Source of the DNA: Shewanella electrodiphila
GTDB lineage: Bacteria; Pseudomonadota; Gammaproteobacteria; Enterobacterales; Shewanellaceae
Length of the DNA: 64,000 bases
Assembly: GCF_023283985.1 (NCBI RefSeq)
Contig: NZ_JAKIKU010000001.1
Location: 558,001 to 622,000 of the forward strand
Reading direction: 5' to 3'
The notes under the pieces are model-generated. The model was not told the DNA's origin. It saw only the letters and a program-made list of their open reading frames with translations, and ran no database searches. This document shows positions 39,062 to 50,133 of the stretch, in pieces (the first letter of the stretch is position 1; each line of letters starts with the position of its first letter). Position numbers and translations under genes: made by a program.

Positions 39062-39828
39062 TTGATAAGTTAGCATTCGTACACCCTGACGCAAAAATTG
39101 GCAATAATGTCACCATTGGCCCATGGAGTTATATTGGCGCAGATGTTGAAATTGGCGACGACACTTGGGTCAGTTCTCATGTTGTTATCAAAGGCCCTAG
39201 TGTCATTGGTAAGGGTAACCGCTTTTTCCAGTTCTCTTCTATCGGTGAAGAGTGTCAGGATAAAAAATATGCCGGTGAGCCAACGACCTTAATCATGGGT
39301 GATAATAATATTATCCGTGAAAACGTAACTATTCACCGCGGCACAATTCAAGATAACAGTGAAACCCGTATTGGTTCAAACAACCTATTGATGGCTTATG
39401 TGCATATTGCTCATGACTGTGTCTTAGGTGACAACATCATCATGGCAAATAATGCATCTATCGCAGGTCATGTTCATGTTGGTGATTGGGCTATTTTGGG
39501 TGGAATGACTGGCGTTCATCAGTTCGTGCATATTGGTGCGCATGCTTTTACTGCTGGCTCATCAACTATTTTCCAGGATGTACCTCCGTTTGTAATGGCT
39601 GCAGGTAGTCCGGCGATTCCTCGAGGCTTAAATGCTGAAGGTCTTAAACGTCGTGGTTTTACCAAAGAAACCCAACATGCAATCCGTCGTACTTATAAGT
39701 CGCTGTACCGTAAAAACTTAACCATCGAAGAAGCACTCGCTGAAATCACAGAAGATGCTGAAACTGATGAATACGTTAAAGGTATGGTTGATTTTATTAA
39801 TGGCTCATCTCGTGGGATCATTCGATAG
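39058..39828 (+). CDS. lpxA: LpxA, UDP-N-acetylglucosamine acyltransferase
   Basis: 256 residues starting with GTG, overlapping the fabZ stop (GTGA). Left-handed beta-helix hexapeptide repeats; catalytic His in [20 protein letters not shown] and [20 protein letters not shown]. First step of lipid A synthesis. C-terminal helices [20 protein letters not shown] typical. Confidence 0.98.
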   Translation: MIDKLAFVHPDAKIGNNVTIGPWSYIGADVEIGDDTWVSSHVVIKGPSVIGKGNRFFQFSSIGEECQDKKYAGEPTTLIMGDNNIIRENVTIHRGTIQDNSETRIGSNNLLMAYVHIAHDCVLGDNIIMANNASIAGHVHVGDWAILGGMTGVHQFVHIGAHAFTAGSSTIFQDVPPFVMAAGSPAIPRGLNAEGLKRRGFTKETQHAIRRTYKSLYRKNLTIEEALAEITEDAETDEYVKGMVDFINGSSRGIIR

Positions 39829-39836
39829 AATACATA

Positions 39837-40985
39837 ATGACAAATAATACCCCTCGTATATTTGCAATGGTCGCCGGAGAAATCTCCGGCGATATTTTAG
39901 GTGCAGGATTAATTAAATCTTTGCAAAAACAATATCCAGATGCCCGATTTATCGGCATTGGCGGCCCGCAGATGGAAGCATTAGGCTTTGAAAGCTTTTT
40001 TTCTTATGAAGAGCTTGCTGTGATGGGGATTGTTGAAGTCCTAGGGCGATTACCAAGATTACTCAAGGTTAGGGCAACGCTAATTGAAGAAATATGCCAA
40101 GCGAAACCTGACTGTTTTATTGGTATCGATGCACCTGATTTTAATATCGGTCTTGAGCTAAAGCTTAAGAATAAAGGTATTAAAACTGTTCATTATGTCA
40201 GTCCATCTGTTTGGGCTTGGCGTCCAAAACGAATCTTTAAAATAGCGAAAGCCACTAACATGGTATTGTCGCTACTGCCTTTTGAAAAAGCATTTTACGA
40301 TAAGTACCAAGTGCCTTGCACTTTTGTTGGTCATACATTGGCTGATGATATTCCAATGGAAAGTGACAAACTTGCTGCACGCAAATTACTCGGATTAGAT
40401 CCTCACGCTGAGTACCTAGCGGTATTGCCAGGTTCTCGTGGTAGTGAGCTTAAACAGCTTGCAGAGCCTTTTATCAAGGCGATTGTCATCGTTAAACAGA
40501 AATATCCAGATATAAAGTTTGTCACGCCATTAGTTAATCAAGCTCGCAGAGAACAATTTGTTGCCGCGCTTAAAGAGTTTGCTCCTGACTTAGAAATCGA
40601 ATTGATTGAAGGGCGGTCTCGTGAAGTAATGGCAGCATCAGATGCAATATTATTAGCATCAGGTACTGCAGCTTTAGAAGCTATGCTAGTTAAACGTCCG
40701 ACAGTCATGTCTTATCGCGTGAATGGGCTGACATATAGTATCGCTAAAAGACTGATGAGCCTTGAACATTATTCGCTACCCAATTTATTAGCCGATCGCG
40801 CTTTAATTCCGGAAGTTGTCCAAGACGAATGTAATGAACATAATATTGCCGCAGCAGTAATTGAACAATTGAATATCGATTTTGCACCTTTGAAAGCAGA
40901 GTTTGAAAAGATGCACCTAACACTTCGTTGTAATGCGAGTGACCGAGCTGCCGACGCAGTAATTAAAGTGATAAACGAGCACTAA
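39837..40985 (+). CDS. lpxB: LpxB, lipid-A-disaccharide synthase
   Basis: 382 residues; GT19 glycosyltransferase condensing UDP-2,3-diacylglucosamine with lipid X. N-terminal [15 protein letters not shown] motif, [14 protein letters not shown] and [33 protein letters not shown] near the C terminus. Eight bp after lpxA. Confidence 0.98.
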   Translation: MTNNTPRIFAMVAGEISGDILGAGLIKSLQKQYPDARFIGIGGPQMEALGFESFFSYEELAVMGIVEVLGRLPRLLKVRATLIEEICQAKPDCFIGIDAPDFNIGLELKLKNKGIKTVHYVSPSVWAWRPKRIFKIAKATNMVLSLLPFEKAFYDKYQVPCTFVGHTLADDIPMESDKLAARKLLGLDPHAEYLAVLPGSRGSELKQLAEPFIKAIVIVKQKYPDIKFVTPLVNQARREQFVAALKEFAPDLEIELIEGRSREVMAASDAILLASGTAALEAMLVKRPTVMSYRVNGLTYSIAKRLMSLEHYSLPNLLADRALIPEVVQDECNEHNIAAAVIEQLNIDFAPLKAEFEKMHLTLRCNASDRAADAVIKVINEH

Positions 40986-41029
40986 CGAACCATTATCCAA
41001 AATAATAACCCATCACAAGAGAAAGTGTC

Positions 41030-41659
41030 ATGAGTAGAATTCCTGCGGTGATAAAAGGCATTACACCTGAACAAGTTGAATATATTAGCCGTGGTGTAGT
41101 TGCTGGTGTGGATGAAGTCGGTCGTGGCCCACTAGTAGGGGACGTTGTTACCGCTGCAGTTATATTAGATCCTAACAATCCGATTACTGGATTAAATGAC
41201 TCGAAAAAACTGTCTGAGAAACGCCGCGTCATTTTATTTACCGAAATCATGGATAAAGCCTTAGCGATTAGCATAGGGCGAGCAACACCAGCTGAAATTG
41301 ATGAGATAAATATTCTCCATGCAACCATGTTAGCAATGCAACGTGCAGTTGCGGGGTTAACAATTACTCCAGAGCGTGTATTGGTTGATGGTAATCGTTC
41401 TCCAGACTTTGGCATTCAAAGTCACGCAATCATCAAAGGTGATGGACTCGTTGCAGCTATCAGTGCAGCATCAATTATTGCTAAAGTAACTCGAGACAAA
41501 GAAATGACTGAGCTTGATGCGCGTTATCCTCAATATGGATTTGCCAATCATAAAGGTTACCCAACAAAAGCTCACTTTGAAGCACTTGAGGCCCACGGGA
41601 TTTTAGATGAGCATCGTAAGAGCTTTAAACCAGTGATGGCGCTTTTAAATAAAAGTTAA
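41030..41659 (+). CDS. rnhB: RnhB, ribonuclease HII
   Basis: 209 residues; cleaves at ribonucleotides in DNA. Acidic residues in [20 protein letters not shown] (Asp, Glu), VLVDGNRSP (Asp) and [13 protein letters not shown] (Asp). The GRG ribonucleotide-sensing motif is intact. Between lpxB and dnaE as in E. coli. Confidence 0.98.
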   Translation: MSRIPAVIKGITPEQVEYISRGVVAGVDEVGRGPLVGDVVTAAVILDPNNPITGLNDSKKLSEKRRVILFTEIMDKALAISIGRATPAEIDEINILHATMLAMQRAVAGLTITPERVLVDGNRSPDFGIQSHAIIKGDGLVAAISAASIIAKVTRDKEMTELDARYPQYGFANHKGYPTKAHFEALEAHGILDEHRKSFKPVMALLNKS

Positions 41660-41866
41660 TTCTCAATCAAATATCTACGTTTAATATAAGTCGGATGAGC
41701 TGTTACTCTAATTAATACAGATGGATAGAGTAAATGTTTTTCAGCTCATTTAAAAATCAATCTCGACATCGCAATATTGATAATTCACTATTATAAACTG
41801 GGTTAGTTTGCTAATCTGGTCAGCGGTTTTTCCTTTTAATCACGCATTTCAAAGATATTATAATCT

Positions 41867-44800
41867 ATGTCCGATCCTCGTTTCGTCCACCTTCGTGTTC
41901 ACAGTGATTTTTCCATGTCTGATGGCGTGGCAAAAGTTAAACCTATTCTCGCTAAAGCTTCAGAGCTTGGAATGGGGGCTTTAGCCATAACCGACCAAAA
42001 TAATTTTTGTGGTTTAGTTAAATTCTACGGTGGTTGTCATGGCGCGGGCATCAAACCGATTGTCGGTGCCGATTTTTGGATGAAAGTGCCAGGTTTTGAT
42101 GACGACTTTTGCGCACTAACCATCATTGCCTTAGATAATGATGGCTATCAGAGTTTGACTCAGTTGATCAGTGAAGCCTACTTACGTGGTCAGATTAATG
42201 GTCGCGTTGTAATTGACCAAGAGTGGTTGGTGAAATTTAATAAAGGTATTTTATTAATTTCAGGGGCAAAAGAGGGCGATGTCGGTAAGGCGCTATTAAA
42301 AGATAATACAACTCAAGTGACTGAGTTAGTCGAGTTTTATAAAACTCATTTCGAAAATCGATATTTTCTAGAGCTCATTCGAACAGGGCGTCCCGACGAA
42401 GAACGCTATTTACATATGGCGGTTAAACTCGCCTCAGAAAATGATTTGCCAGTCGTCGCAACCAATCAAGTTGTGTTTTTGAAGGCCGATGATTTTGAGT
42501 CCCATGAAATTAGGGTCGCCATTCATGACGGCTTCACCTTAGCTGATCCTCGCCGCCCTAAAAAATACAGTGAACAACAATATTTGCGCACAGAAGAAGA
42601 AATGTGCGAACTATTTGCTGATATCCCGTCGGCAATTGCCAATACTGTGGAAATAGCTAAACGTTGTAACGTGACGATTCGTCTAAATGAGTATTTCTTA
42701 CCTAACTTTCCAACAGGTGACTTATCTATTGAGGATTTCCTCGTTGATATTTCAGAGAAGGGATTAGAGGAACGACTCGAGTTTTTGTTTCCAGATGAAC
42801 AAGAGCGAATAGAAAAACGTCCAGAGTACGATGAACGCCTTGATATTGAATTGAAAGTAATTAACCAGATGGGATTCCCTGGTTACTTCTTGATCGTAAT
42901 GGAGTTCATTCAATGGGGTAAAGATAATGATATCCCCGTTGGACCTGGCCGTGGTTCTGGTGCGGGTTCACTGGTGGCTTATGCGCTTAAAATTACCGAC
43001 CTAGATCCACTAGAATATGATTTACTGTTCGAGCGTTTCTTAAACCCTGAACGTGTCTCAATGCCCGATTTCGACGTCGATTTCTGTATGGATCGTCGTG
43101 ATGAAGTCATTGATCACGTAGCCGAACTATATGGACGTGACGCTGTATCGCAGATTATTACCTTCGGCACCATGGCTGCAAAAGCAGTTGTACGAGATGT
43201 TGGTCGTGCGCTCGGTCATCCATATGGTTTTGTTGAGCGCCTCACGAAAATGATCCCGGCAGAACCAGGGATGACACTGACAAAAGCATTTGAGGTAGAG
43301 CCATCGCTTCCTGAAGCTTATAGCGCAGATGAAGATGTACGCGAACTAATTGATATGTGTCGCCGTTTAGAGGGCGTGACACGTAATGCGGGTAAACATG
43401 CCGGTGGTGTTGTTATCTCGCCAACCGTCATCACAGACTTTTCACCACTATATTGCGATGCTGAAGGTTTAAACCCAGTCACTCAGTTTGATAAGAATGA
43501 TGTAGAAACCGCGGGTCTAGTTAAATTCGATTTCTTGGGATTAAGAACCCTAACGATTATTGACTGGGCACTGCAAATGATTAATCCACGCCTAGAAAAA
43601 GTGGGACAAGATCCGGTAAGAATTGAATCTATTAGCTTAACCGATCCTAAATCATTCAGATTATTGCAACGCTACGAAACTACCGCGGTATTCCAGTTAG
43701 AATCACGCGGAATGAAAGATTTGATTAAACGTCTTCAGCCCGATTGTTTTGAAGACATGATTGCACTGGTTGCACTTTTCCGTCCAGGCCCACTGCAATC
43801 GGGCATGGTAGATAACTTTATTGAACGTAAGCATGGCCGTGAAGAGGTGTCATACCCTGATGCTGAATACCAGCATGAGTCATTAAAAGAGCTGTTAGAA
43901 CCGACCTACGGCATTATTTTGTATCAAGAACAAGTAATGCAAATTGCACAGGTACTTGCTGGTTACACCCTTGGTGGAGCAGATATGCTTCGTCGTGCAA
44001 TGGGTAAGAAAAAACCAGAAGAAATGGCTAAACAGCGTGGCACCTTCGAAGAAGGGGCGATCAACAACGGTGTAGACGGCCCCTTATCGATGAAAATTTT
44101 CGATTTGGTTGAAAAATTCGCAGGTTACGGTTTTAACAAATCTCACTCAGCAGCCTATGCTTTAGTGTCATATCAAACCCTATGGCTCAAAACCCATTAC
44201 CCTGCTGAATTTATGGCTGCGGTAATGTCTGCAGATATGGATAACACTGATAAAATTGTTATCTTAGTCGATGAATGTGAACGAATGGGGCTACCGCTTA
44301 TTCCACCTGATGTGAATAAAGGCCTGTTTAAGTTTACCGTCGATGATGACCTTAATATTGTTTATGGTATTGGTGCGATTAAAGGTGTAGGTGATGGCCC
44401 AGTAGAGTCCATTCTCAACGCGCGTAAAGATGGACCTTTTACCGATTTATTTGATTTCTGTGCACGTATTGATCTTAAAAAGCTGAATAAGCGTGTGATT
44501 GAAAAGCTTATTTGCGCCGGCGCATTAGATAACTTAGGCCCACATCGTGCCTCGATGATGGCCACCTTGCCAGAAGCGATTTTAGCCGCAGCACAACATG
44601 CTAAAGCTGAAGCCATTGGCCAAAATGATATGTTTGGCTTATTAAATTCAGAGCCTGAAGACAACAAACAAAACTTTGTGCAATGTGCAACTTGGCCTGA
44701 CAAGATATGGTTAGAAGGTGAGCGAGATACGTTAGGATTATATCTAACTGGTCATCCAATCAACCAGTATTTAAAAGAGTTAAAGCAATACACTTCAGGT

Positions 44801-45340
44801 CGTTTAAAAGATGTTCACCCAACTGATCGCGGCAAAACCATGAAAGCGGCAGGGTTAGTGATTGCTACCCGAGTGATGATTACTAAACGTGGTTCTAAAA
44901 TGGGCTTAGTCACCTTAGATGATAAAAGTGCGCGTTTAGAGGTCATGCTATTTACTGAAGCATTTGAAAAATTTAACCACCTTTTAGAAAAAGATAAGAT
45001 TTTGATTTGTGAGGGTGAAGTTAGCTTTGATGATTTTGCTGGCGGTAATCGTATGACCGCCCGAAATATCATCGAAATAGGCGAGGCTCGCAGTCATTTT
45101 GCTAATGCGGTAGAAATTAATATTACCGCTGATGACATCAATCAAGCTTGGCTTGAGCAGTTCGAACAGGCATTATCACCATGGAAAAATGGCAGTGTAC
45201 CGGTGATTATTCATTATCAGCAGCAAGAAGCGGCGGGGCAGTTAACCCTAGGTGATGAATGGCGGGTGAATCCAACTGATGAACTGATGTTAGCCATTGA
45301 AAGCTTAGTCGGCTCTAATAATGTGAAAATTGTTTTTTAA
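41867..45340 (+). CDS. dnaE: DnaE, DNA polymerase III alpha subunit
   Basis: 1,157 residues, close to E. coli (1,160). N-terminal PHP domain ([20 protein letters not shown]), palm-domain catalytic aspartates in [13 protein letters not shown] (about 400) and [20 protein letters not shown], fingers, helix-hairpin-helix ([19 protein letters not shown]), and C-terminal OB-fold ([20 protein letters not shown]). Replicative polymerase. Preceded by a 207-bp spacer without recognised signals, so it may have its own promoter. Confidence 0.99.
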   Translation: MSDPRFVHLRVHSDFSMSDGVAKVKPILAKASELGMGALAITDQNNFCGLVKFYGGCHGAGIKPIVGADFWMKVPGFDDDFCALTIIALDNDGYQSLTQLISEAYLRGQINGRVVIDQEWLVKFNKGILLISGAKEGDVGKALLKDNTTQVTELVEFYKTHFENRYFLELIRTGRPDEERYLHMAVKLASENDLPVVATNQVVFLKADDFESHEIRVAIHDGFTLADPRRPKKYSEQQYLRTEEEMCELFADIPSAIANTVEIAKRCNVTIRLNEYFLPNFPTGDLSIEDFLVDISEKGLEERLEFLFPDEQERIEKRPEYDERLDIELKVINQMGFPGYFLIVMEFIQWGKDNDIPVGPGRGSGAGSLVAYALKITDLDPLEYDLLFERFLNPERVSMPDFDVDFCMDRRDEVIDHVAELYGRDAVSQIITFGTMAAKAVVRDVGRALGHPYGFVERLTKMIPAEPGMTLTKAFEVEPSLPEAYSADEDVRELIDMCRRLEGVTRNAGKHAGGVVISPTVITDFSPLYCDAEGLNPVTQFDKNDVETAGLVKFDFLGLRTLTIIDWALQMINPRLEKVGQDPVRIESISLTDPKSFRLLQRYETTAVFQLESRGMKDLIKRLQPDCFEDMIALVALFRPGPLQSGMVDNFIERKHGREEVSYPDAEYQHESLKELLEPTYGIILYQEQVMQIAQVLAGYTLGGADMLRRAMGKKKPEEMAKQRGTFEEGAINNGVDGPLSMKIFDLVEKFAGYGFNKSHSAAYALVSYQTLWLKTHYPAEFMAAVMSADMDNTDKIVILVDECERMGLPLIPPDVNKGLFKFTVDDDLNIVYGIGAIKGVGDGPVESILNARKDGPFTDLFDFCARIDLKKLNKRVIEKLICAGALDNLGPHRASMMATLPEAILAAAQHAKAEAIGQNDMFGLLNSEPEDNKQNFVQCATWPDKIWLEGERDTLGLYLTGHPINQYLKELKQYTSGRLKDVHPTDRGKTMKAAGLVIATRVMITKRGSKMGLVTLDDKSARLEVMLFTEAFEKFNHLLEKDKILICEGEVSFDDFAGGNRMTARNIIEIGEARSHFANAVEINITADDINQAWLEQFEQALSPWKNGSVPVIIHYQQQEAAGQLTLGDEWRVNPTDELMLAIESLVGSNNVKIVF

Positions 45341-45416
45341 TTGATTAATATGTTCAATGATGATTATTGCTTAATGAACCGTGTCTTTGAGCCTGCTACT
45401 TATGGAATGAACTAAG

Positions 45417-46898
45417 ATGACAGTGAATGATATTTGTCAGGCTCTTGAGCGTTATACCTTACCTTTAATGCAAACACAGGCTATAGCAACTGAGCCTGTG
45501 ACTGCCGAAGCTTCGGGCAATCAATCAGCGAAGTTAGTATTAGCTTACAGTGGCGGTGTTGATTCGGAATGCTTAGCGTATGGGTTAAGTTTGTTTGCGC
45601 AGAAAAACCCTCATATTCCTTGTCTATTAGTTCATGTACATCATGGCTTAAGTGCTAATGCAGATACTTGGATTGAACACTGTATTTCTCAAGCTACCAA
45701 GTATCAATTACCTATTCAAATTGAACGGGTTAATTTAACTAAAGCGCCGCGTAAAAGTTTAGAGGCAATAGCGAGAGAAGCACGTTACAACGTGTTTAAA
45801 AAGTATCTTAATCCTTCCGATATATTACTTACAGCTCATCATCAAGACGACCAACTTGAAACACTGTTATTAGCGTTAAAACGTGGGCAAGGGCCTAAAG
45901 GTTTAGCAGCTATGGGGGTCATTCAGCCTTTTAATCAACACAGCTGGATTGTTAGGCCATTGCTGGATGTCTCAAAAGGGCAAATTGAATCATTTGCTGC
46001 ATCTGTGGAGCTTAAACACATTGAAGATGAAAGTAATCAAGACGAGCAATTTGATCGAAACTTCTTACGCCAAGATATTATTCCACGTTTGAAACAACGT
46101 TGGCCAAGCATAGCAGTCACCGCTTCAAGAAGTGCTAACTTGTGTGCTCAACAGCAACAAGTTATCGAGCAAGAAGTGAATAATCGCTTACCGGCATTTA
46201 TTGATGATTCAGGCGCTGGTCACTATTCCGCTTTTAAATTACTAGAGTTGCGAGAGCAATCGACTCAATGGCAAAGCTTATTACTTCGGGGCTACATTCA
46301 ATCTCAAGGGTTTAATTTGCCATCCCAGTCTCAGCTGGAGCAAGTACTAGAACAAGTGCTATATGCCGCTGATGATGCCAAAGTCGATGTGCATTGTGGC
46401 GACTATTCAATAAAGCGTTTTGCAGGTAAAGCTTATATTGTTCCTGCAATTAAGCTGGCTGAATTGGCGAAAGATCAGAAGCTGATTACAGATAAACTGG
46501 TCAATTTTGTTACTAAGCCTCAGTCAGAGCTTATTTCGGGTGATCTTTTTGAGTTACAGAGCTCTGAGTTACCGAGCTCTGAGCTAATAAGCACTGAAGC
46601 TGGCATTAATCGTTTGAAGGTGAATGTTGTAACAGATGGAGTGCGGTTAAGGCTGCCTAATGTTGAACAAGTGAGTGTGGTATTCGGCGCTAAAGGCAGT
46701 ACACGTTGTCAGCCTCATTTTAGAGATAAAGGACGTGAGCTTAAAAAAATATGGCAAGAACTTGCCGTGCCGCCTTGGATCAGAAGTCAAATTCCACTGG
46801 TTTTCTATAACGATAATCTTGTTGCTGCAGTGGGACTTTGGGTCGATAAGCGTTATTTAGCCAAGCAGCAAACATTGGGATTTGTTTTTACGTCTTAA
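45417..46898 (+). CDS. tilS: TilS, tRNA(Ile)-lysidine synthetase
   Basis: 493 residues; converts C34 of tRNA-Ile2 (CAU) to lysidine so it reads AUA. ATP-pyrophosphatase loop SGGVDS at 45-50, VHVHHGLSANADTWIEHC, and LTAHHQDDQLETLLLALKRG. C-terminal domain recognised by CQPHFRDKGRELKKIWQ and PPWIRSQIPLVFYNDNLVAA. About 60 residues longer than E. coli TilS, with extra residues before the P-loop and a Ser/Glu-rich spacer (LFELQSSELPSSELISTEAG). It directly follows dnaE; accA, the usual neighbour of dnaE, is absent here. Confidence 0.95.
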   Translation: MTVNDICQALERYTLPLMQTQAIATEPVTAEASGNQSAKLVLAYSGGVDSECLAYGLSLFAQKNPHIPCLLVHVHHGLSANADTWIEHCISQATKYQLPIQIERVNLTKAPRKSLEAIAREARYNVFKKYLNPSDILLTAHHQDDQLETLLLALKRGQGPKGLAAMGVIQPFNQHSWIVRPLLDVSKGQIESFAASVELKHIEDESNQDEQFDRNFLRQDIIPRLKQRWPSIAVTASRSANLCAQQQQVIEQEVNNRLPAFIDDSGAGHYSAFKLLELREQSTQWQSLLLRGYIQSQGFNLPSQSQLEQVLEQVLYAADDAKVDVHCGDYSIKRFAGKAYIVPAIKLAELAKDQKLITDKLVNFVTKPQSELISGDLFELQSSELPSSELISTEAGINRLKVNVVTDGVRLRLPNVEQVSVVFGAKGSTRCQPHFRDKGRELKKIWQELAVPPWIRSQIPLVFYNDNLVAAVGLWVDKRYLAKQQTLGFVFTS

Positions 46899-46933
46899 TA
46901 TCTCAACGATAAAGCCAATGCACTTAGTTTAAT

Positions 46934-46986
46934 AAAACCTCTTAACTACTGGATATACTAATTCGCATATCCAGTTAAAGGTTTTT
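46934..46986. terminator. Bidirectional terminator between tilS and the GGDEF gene
   Basis: Stem AAACCT...ACTGGATAT / ATATCCAGTTAAAGGTTTTT with loop ACTAATTCGC. The right arm overlaps the stop region of the minus-strand GGDEF gene. Confidence 0.75.
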
Positions 46987-47868
46987 GTTGCTCATTTTAA
47001 AGCAATTTCTTCCTGCAGCTTTCGCACTATATAGCGCTTTATCAGCGGCTTCATATAACTTATCTTGCACATTTGAAACGGTCGAATCCGTCACACCGAT
47101 GCTGCACTGAACATTAAAAGCATGCATTAATGGGTGCTCAGCCATTGCTGCAATAATGCGTTGACACAAAGGTGTCATTTCGAGTTCATTTCCTTGGGCT
47201 ATAATAATAAATTCATCACCACCAATACGGAACGCTTGGTCGGTATTGCGAATGGCTTCATTGATTAATTCCGCAAATTCAGACAATACAGTGTCACCTA
47301 ACTTGTGACCATGTTTATCATTTAGACTTTTAAAATTGTCTAAGTCTAAAACTAACAAAGCAATATCACCTTGGTTACGATTAGCTCTCGCCAATGCATT
47401 TTTAATGGTTTGGCGATAGTAGTAACGATTGCCTAAACCGGTCAACGCATCAAACATGGCTTTATTAGACATTTGATCAAATTTAATCGCATTAAAAAAT
47501 GGCTGAGAAAACAAAGATTCAAGTTCGTTTAATTGCAGTGTTTGGCTCGGTGTTAACGGCGCTGTTAGATAATATTTAATGCTGTATGGCTCACCAAACC
47601 CACTGATAACACGTTGTTGGTTTAAACCATGACAGCGTCCCCAGTTAAGTTTGAGCTGTTGATTAAGTTGCAACCCCTGGATCGGCAATAGTTGGCCGAG
47701 CGTTTTGCCGTAGCTGGCAAACACTGTTCTAGGGTCTAAACTCGAATGCATTTGCTGCAGGATATTCATCAAATTACGTTCTGAGTTAGCGCTGTTATAT
47801 TTTGTATAAGACGCTGATTTACCCCAGTTTTGTTCTGGATATGGCTGTGAAGCAATTGCGTAATCCAT
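46975..47868 (-). CDS. Diguanylate cyclase (GGDEF domain)
   Basis: 297 residues from ATG 47868 (MDYAIASQPY), chosen because GAGG lies eight bases upstream; an ATG at 47886 would add six. The N-terminal 135 residues are a soluble, unrecognised sensory-type domain (LDPRTVFASYGKTLGQLLPI), possibly GAF-like. The GGDEF domain has the intact active site RIGGDEF (216-220) and an inhibitory RxxD site as RNTD five residues before it, so product inhibition is expected. No membrane helix and no EAL domain. Makes c-di-GMP for biofilm/motility control. Confidence 0.93.
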   Translation of the reverse strand: MDYAIASQPYPEQNWGKSASYTKYNSANSERNLMNILQQMHSSLDPRTVFASYGKTLGQLLPIQGLQLNQQLKLNWGRCHGLNQQRVISGFGEPYSIKYYLTAPLTPSQTLQLNELESLFSQPFFNAIKFDQMSNKAMFDALTGLGNRYYYRQTIKNALARANRNQGDIALLVLDLDNFKSLNDKHGHKLGDTVLSEFAELINEAIRNTDQAFRIGGDEFIIIAQGNELEMTPLCQRIIAAMAEHPLMHAFNVQCSIGVTDSTVSNVQDKLYEAADKALYSAKAAGRNCFKMSNKNL

Positions 47869-48060
47869 TGTTAGTACCTCATTCAATGATTGCTTCCTGC
47901 AAAAAGTGGTGAACCGTTTGTTATTAACTTGTGTAACTAATGCAAAAAGTGCGCCTACTATTTTTTATACCTTATTTTCATATAGTTATTGTTAATGAAT
48001 TACTTTGTTAATAGACTGTTTCTTTAATCGTTGATTTTTTGACTCGGAGAACACGTATTT

Positions 48061-50013
48061 ATGGAGCACAGCATTTTTATCCATATTCTCTCAATGTTGG
48101 TGATTGCTATTGTGGCAATTTCAATACTTCGACGATTTGGGTTGCCGCCTATTCTTGCTTATTTACTGACAGGTGTTGTGAGCGGCCCTAGTGGTTTTCA
48201 TTGGTTTACTCAACAACAAATGCACTCTGTGGCTGAGCTTGGAGTGGTATTACTGATGTTCAGTTTAGGGCTTGAGTTTTCGGTACCTAAACTTTGGTCA
48301 ATGCGGCGCACAGTATTCGGTTTAGGTAGTGCGCAAGTGACTTTTACTGCACTCATTGCAGGGTTAGTGGCTTTGCTATTTGGGCAAAACATGATTTCAG
48401 CTGTGGTGATTGGTTCTGCAGTGGCACTCTCTTCAACTGCAATTGTCCTTAAGCTAGTCAATGAGCAAGGCTGGATGCGAAGACGGCATGGCGAGCTATC
48501 GGTCAGTGTGCTGTTGTTTCAAGACATTGCCGTCGTGCCTTTATTGATTGTATTACCGCTATTATCAACCAACGGCGAGCCGATAGGCTTTCTTGAAATT
48601 GCATGGGGAATGCTGACAGGGATCTTAGCGTTTATTGGTTTAATGTCTTTTGGTAAGTGGATCCTACCGCGCATATTTGATGAAGTTGCACGCTCTCGCT
48701 CAAACGAGCTTTTTGTTCTTTCAACCTTGGTTGTTGTATTAGTGACGGGTGCGTTTACTCAGTGGCTTGGGTTATCAATGGCGCTTGGGGCATTTATTGC
48801 TGGCATGCTATTAGGTGAAAGCCAATATCGCCGTCAACTCGAAGCCGATATAAGACCGTTTCGTGACTTGTTAATGGGTCTGTTCTTTATTTCCATTGGT
48901 ATGCTGCTTGATTTCTCAATTGTCGCTGAATTTTGGTGGCAAATATTATTGATCCTAATTGCGGTGTTATTAACTAAAACCATAGTGGTGTTTGGGATCC
49001 TTAAACTGGGTGGTGAGCAATTTAAAGTAGCGTTAAGTACGGCTATCAGCCTTGCACAAGTAGGCGAATTTAGTTTTGTCGTGCTGGCGCTAGCGGTTAA
49101 TTATGAACTGCTTGAAACTCAGATGAGCACGATATTTGTCATGGTTGCGGTGCTTTCAATGTCGATAGCGCCATGGCTTGTTCGAAATAGTCTTATCATT
49201 GCGCAAAAGATTGAAGGTAAGACATCAAAAAAATCGACAATAGAAGATGAGTTTCAATTACCACCACCAGAAGACGGCGATTTGGTATTGATCTTAGGTT
49301 ATGGCCGTGTGGGCCAGACCATTGCCCGCTTTTTAAAAACAGAGGCTGTGCCTTTTGTGGTGTTAGATTTAGATCCTAAACGTGTGTCCGAAGCCAAACT
49401 TGCTGGTGAGCCCGTATTCTTCGGTGATGCTTGTAAAATGGGTCTGCTAAAACAAATTGGTATTCGCCGCGCCAGCATGGTGGTGATTACCTTTGGCGAA
49501 TCAAGGCAAGTTGAAGATTGTTTAGCATTGTCGAGAAAGCTTGCCACAGAGACTAAAATTCTTGTCCGAACCACAGATGATGCGGAGCTTGATAGCTTAA
49601 AGGAAATGGGCGCAACACAAGTTATCCCCGAAAAACTAGAAGGCAGTTTGATGCTTGTGTCACAGGTACTTTATAAATGTGGTGTACCTTTGCCGCGAAT
49701 TATTAAGCGTCTTGAATCAGAACGACGCAATCATTATCAATATCTGCACGGCTTTTTTACAGGGGCAGAAACCGACTTTACCCTTGAGTTATTGCATGCG
49801 GTGTCTTTAGATACAGGTTCTAACGCGGTAGGTAAGACGTTGACGGCTATTCCATGGTCTGAGTTAGGGGTTGAAATACGCGCTGTAAGGCGAAAAGGAG
49901 AGGAAATTAGTCCTCCGCCTGAGGATTGGGTATTTCAACGTAAAGACATCATTATGTTAGTGGGAAAACCCCGTGCAATAGAAACTGCTGAAGAGTATTT
50001 ATTACAAGGGTGA
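48061..50013 (+). CDS. CPA2 family monovalent cation:proton antiporter with TrkA domains (KefB/YbaL type)
   Basis: 650 residues. About 12 membrane helices to residue 385 (VVLLMFSLGLEFSVPKLW; ALSSTAIVLKLV; SLAQVGEFSFVVLALAVNYE), then a TrkA-N/RCK NAD-binding domain with LILGYGRVGQTIARFLK at about 410 and a TrkA-C domain at about 560-650. The layout matches Kef-type K+/H+ antiporters. No KefF/G-like ancillary gene next to it, so glutathione gating cannot be claimed. Ion specificity unknown. Confidence 0.92.
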   Translation: MEHSIFIHILSMLVIAIVAISILRRFGLPPILAYLLTGVVSGPSGFHWFTQQQMHSVAELGVVLLMFSLGLEFSVPKLWSMRRTVFGLGSAQVTFTALIAGLVALLFGQNMISAVVIGSAVALSSTAIVLKLVNEQGWMRRRHGELSVSVLLFQDIAVVPLLIVLPLLSTNGEPIGFLEIAWGMLTGILAFIGLMSFGKWILPRIFDEVARSRSNELFVLSTLVVVLVTGAFTQWLGLSMALGAFIAGMLLGESQYRRQLEADIRPFRDLLMGLFFISIGMLLDFSIVAEFWWQILLILIAVLLTKTIVVFGILKLGGEQFKVALSTAISLAQVGEFSFVVLALAVNYELLETQMSTIFVMVAVLSMSIAPWLVRNSLIIAQKIEGKTSKKSTIEDEFQLPPPEDGDLVLILGYGRVGQTIARFLKTEAVPFVVLDLDPKRVSEAKLAGEPVFFGDACKMGLLKQIGIRRASMVVITFGESRQVEDCLALSRKLATETKILVRTTDDAELDSLKEMGATQVIPEKLEGSLMLVSQVLYKCGVPLPRIIKRLESERRNHYQYLHGFFTGAETDFTLELLHAVSLDTGSNAVGKTLTAIPWSELGVEIRAVRRKGEEISPPPEDWVFQRKDIIMLVGKPRAIETAEEYLLQG

Positions 50014-50060
50014 TGGTTTTTTTTGAAGATGGCCGAATACAGTAGAATTTTGCCATCTTC

Positions 50061-50128
50061 TTCCATACAATGGATGGTTACGTTCGTTGTTGTGTAGCCA
50101 ATTTTTCTTGCTACAGCTTGTATGGAAT
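50061..50128 (+). promoter_or_regulatory. Nested hairpin in the leader of the SNF2 gene, covering its ribosome binding site
   Basis: Outer perfect stem TTCCATACAA (50061-50070) / TTGTATGGAA (50119-50128); inner stem TGTAGC (50093-50098) / GCTACA (50110-50115). The right outer arm contains ATGGAA, the best ribosome binding site for the ATG at 50134, so translation could be controlled by folding. A second hairpin, GAAGATGGC / GCCATCTTC (50025-50060), stands just upstream. Confidence 0.55.
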
Positions 50129-50133
50129 AGTGC

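Noticed and set aside
41660..41866. Small RNA or riboswitch before dnaE
   Set aside because: Only AT-rich sequence with no strong stem or terminator could be seen.
50025..50060. Terminator after the antiporter gene
   Set aside because: The stem is preceded, not followed, by the T run, and on the minus strand A residues follow, so it does not fit an intrinsic terminator in either direction.
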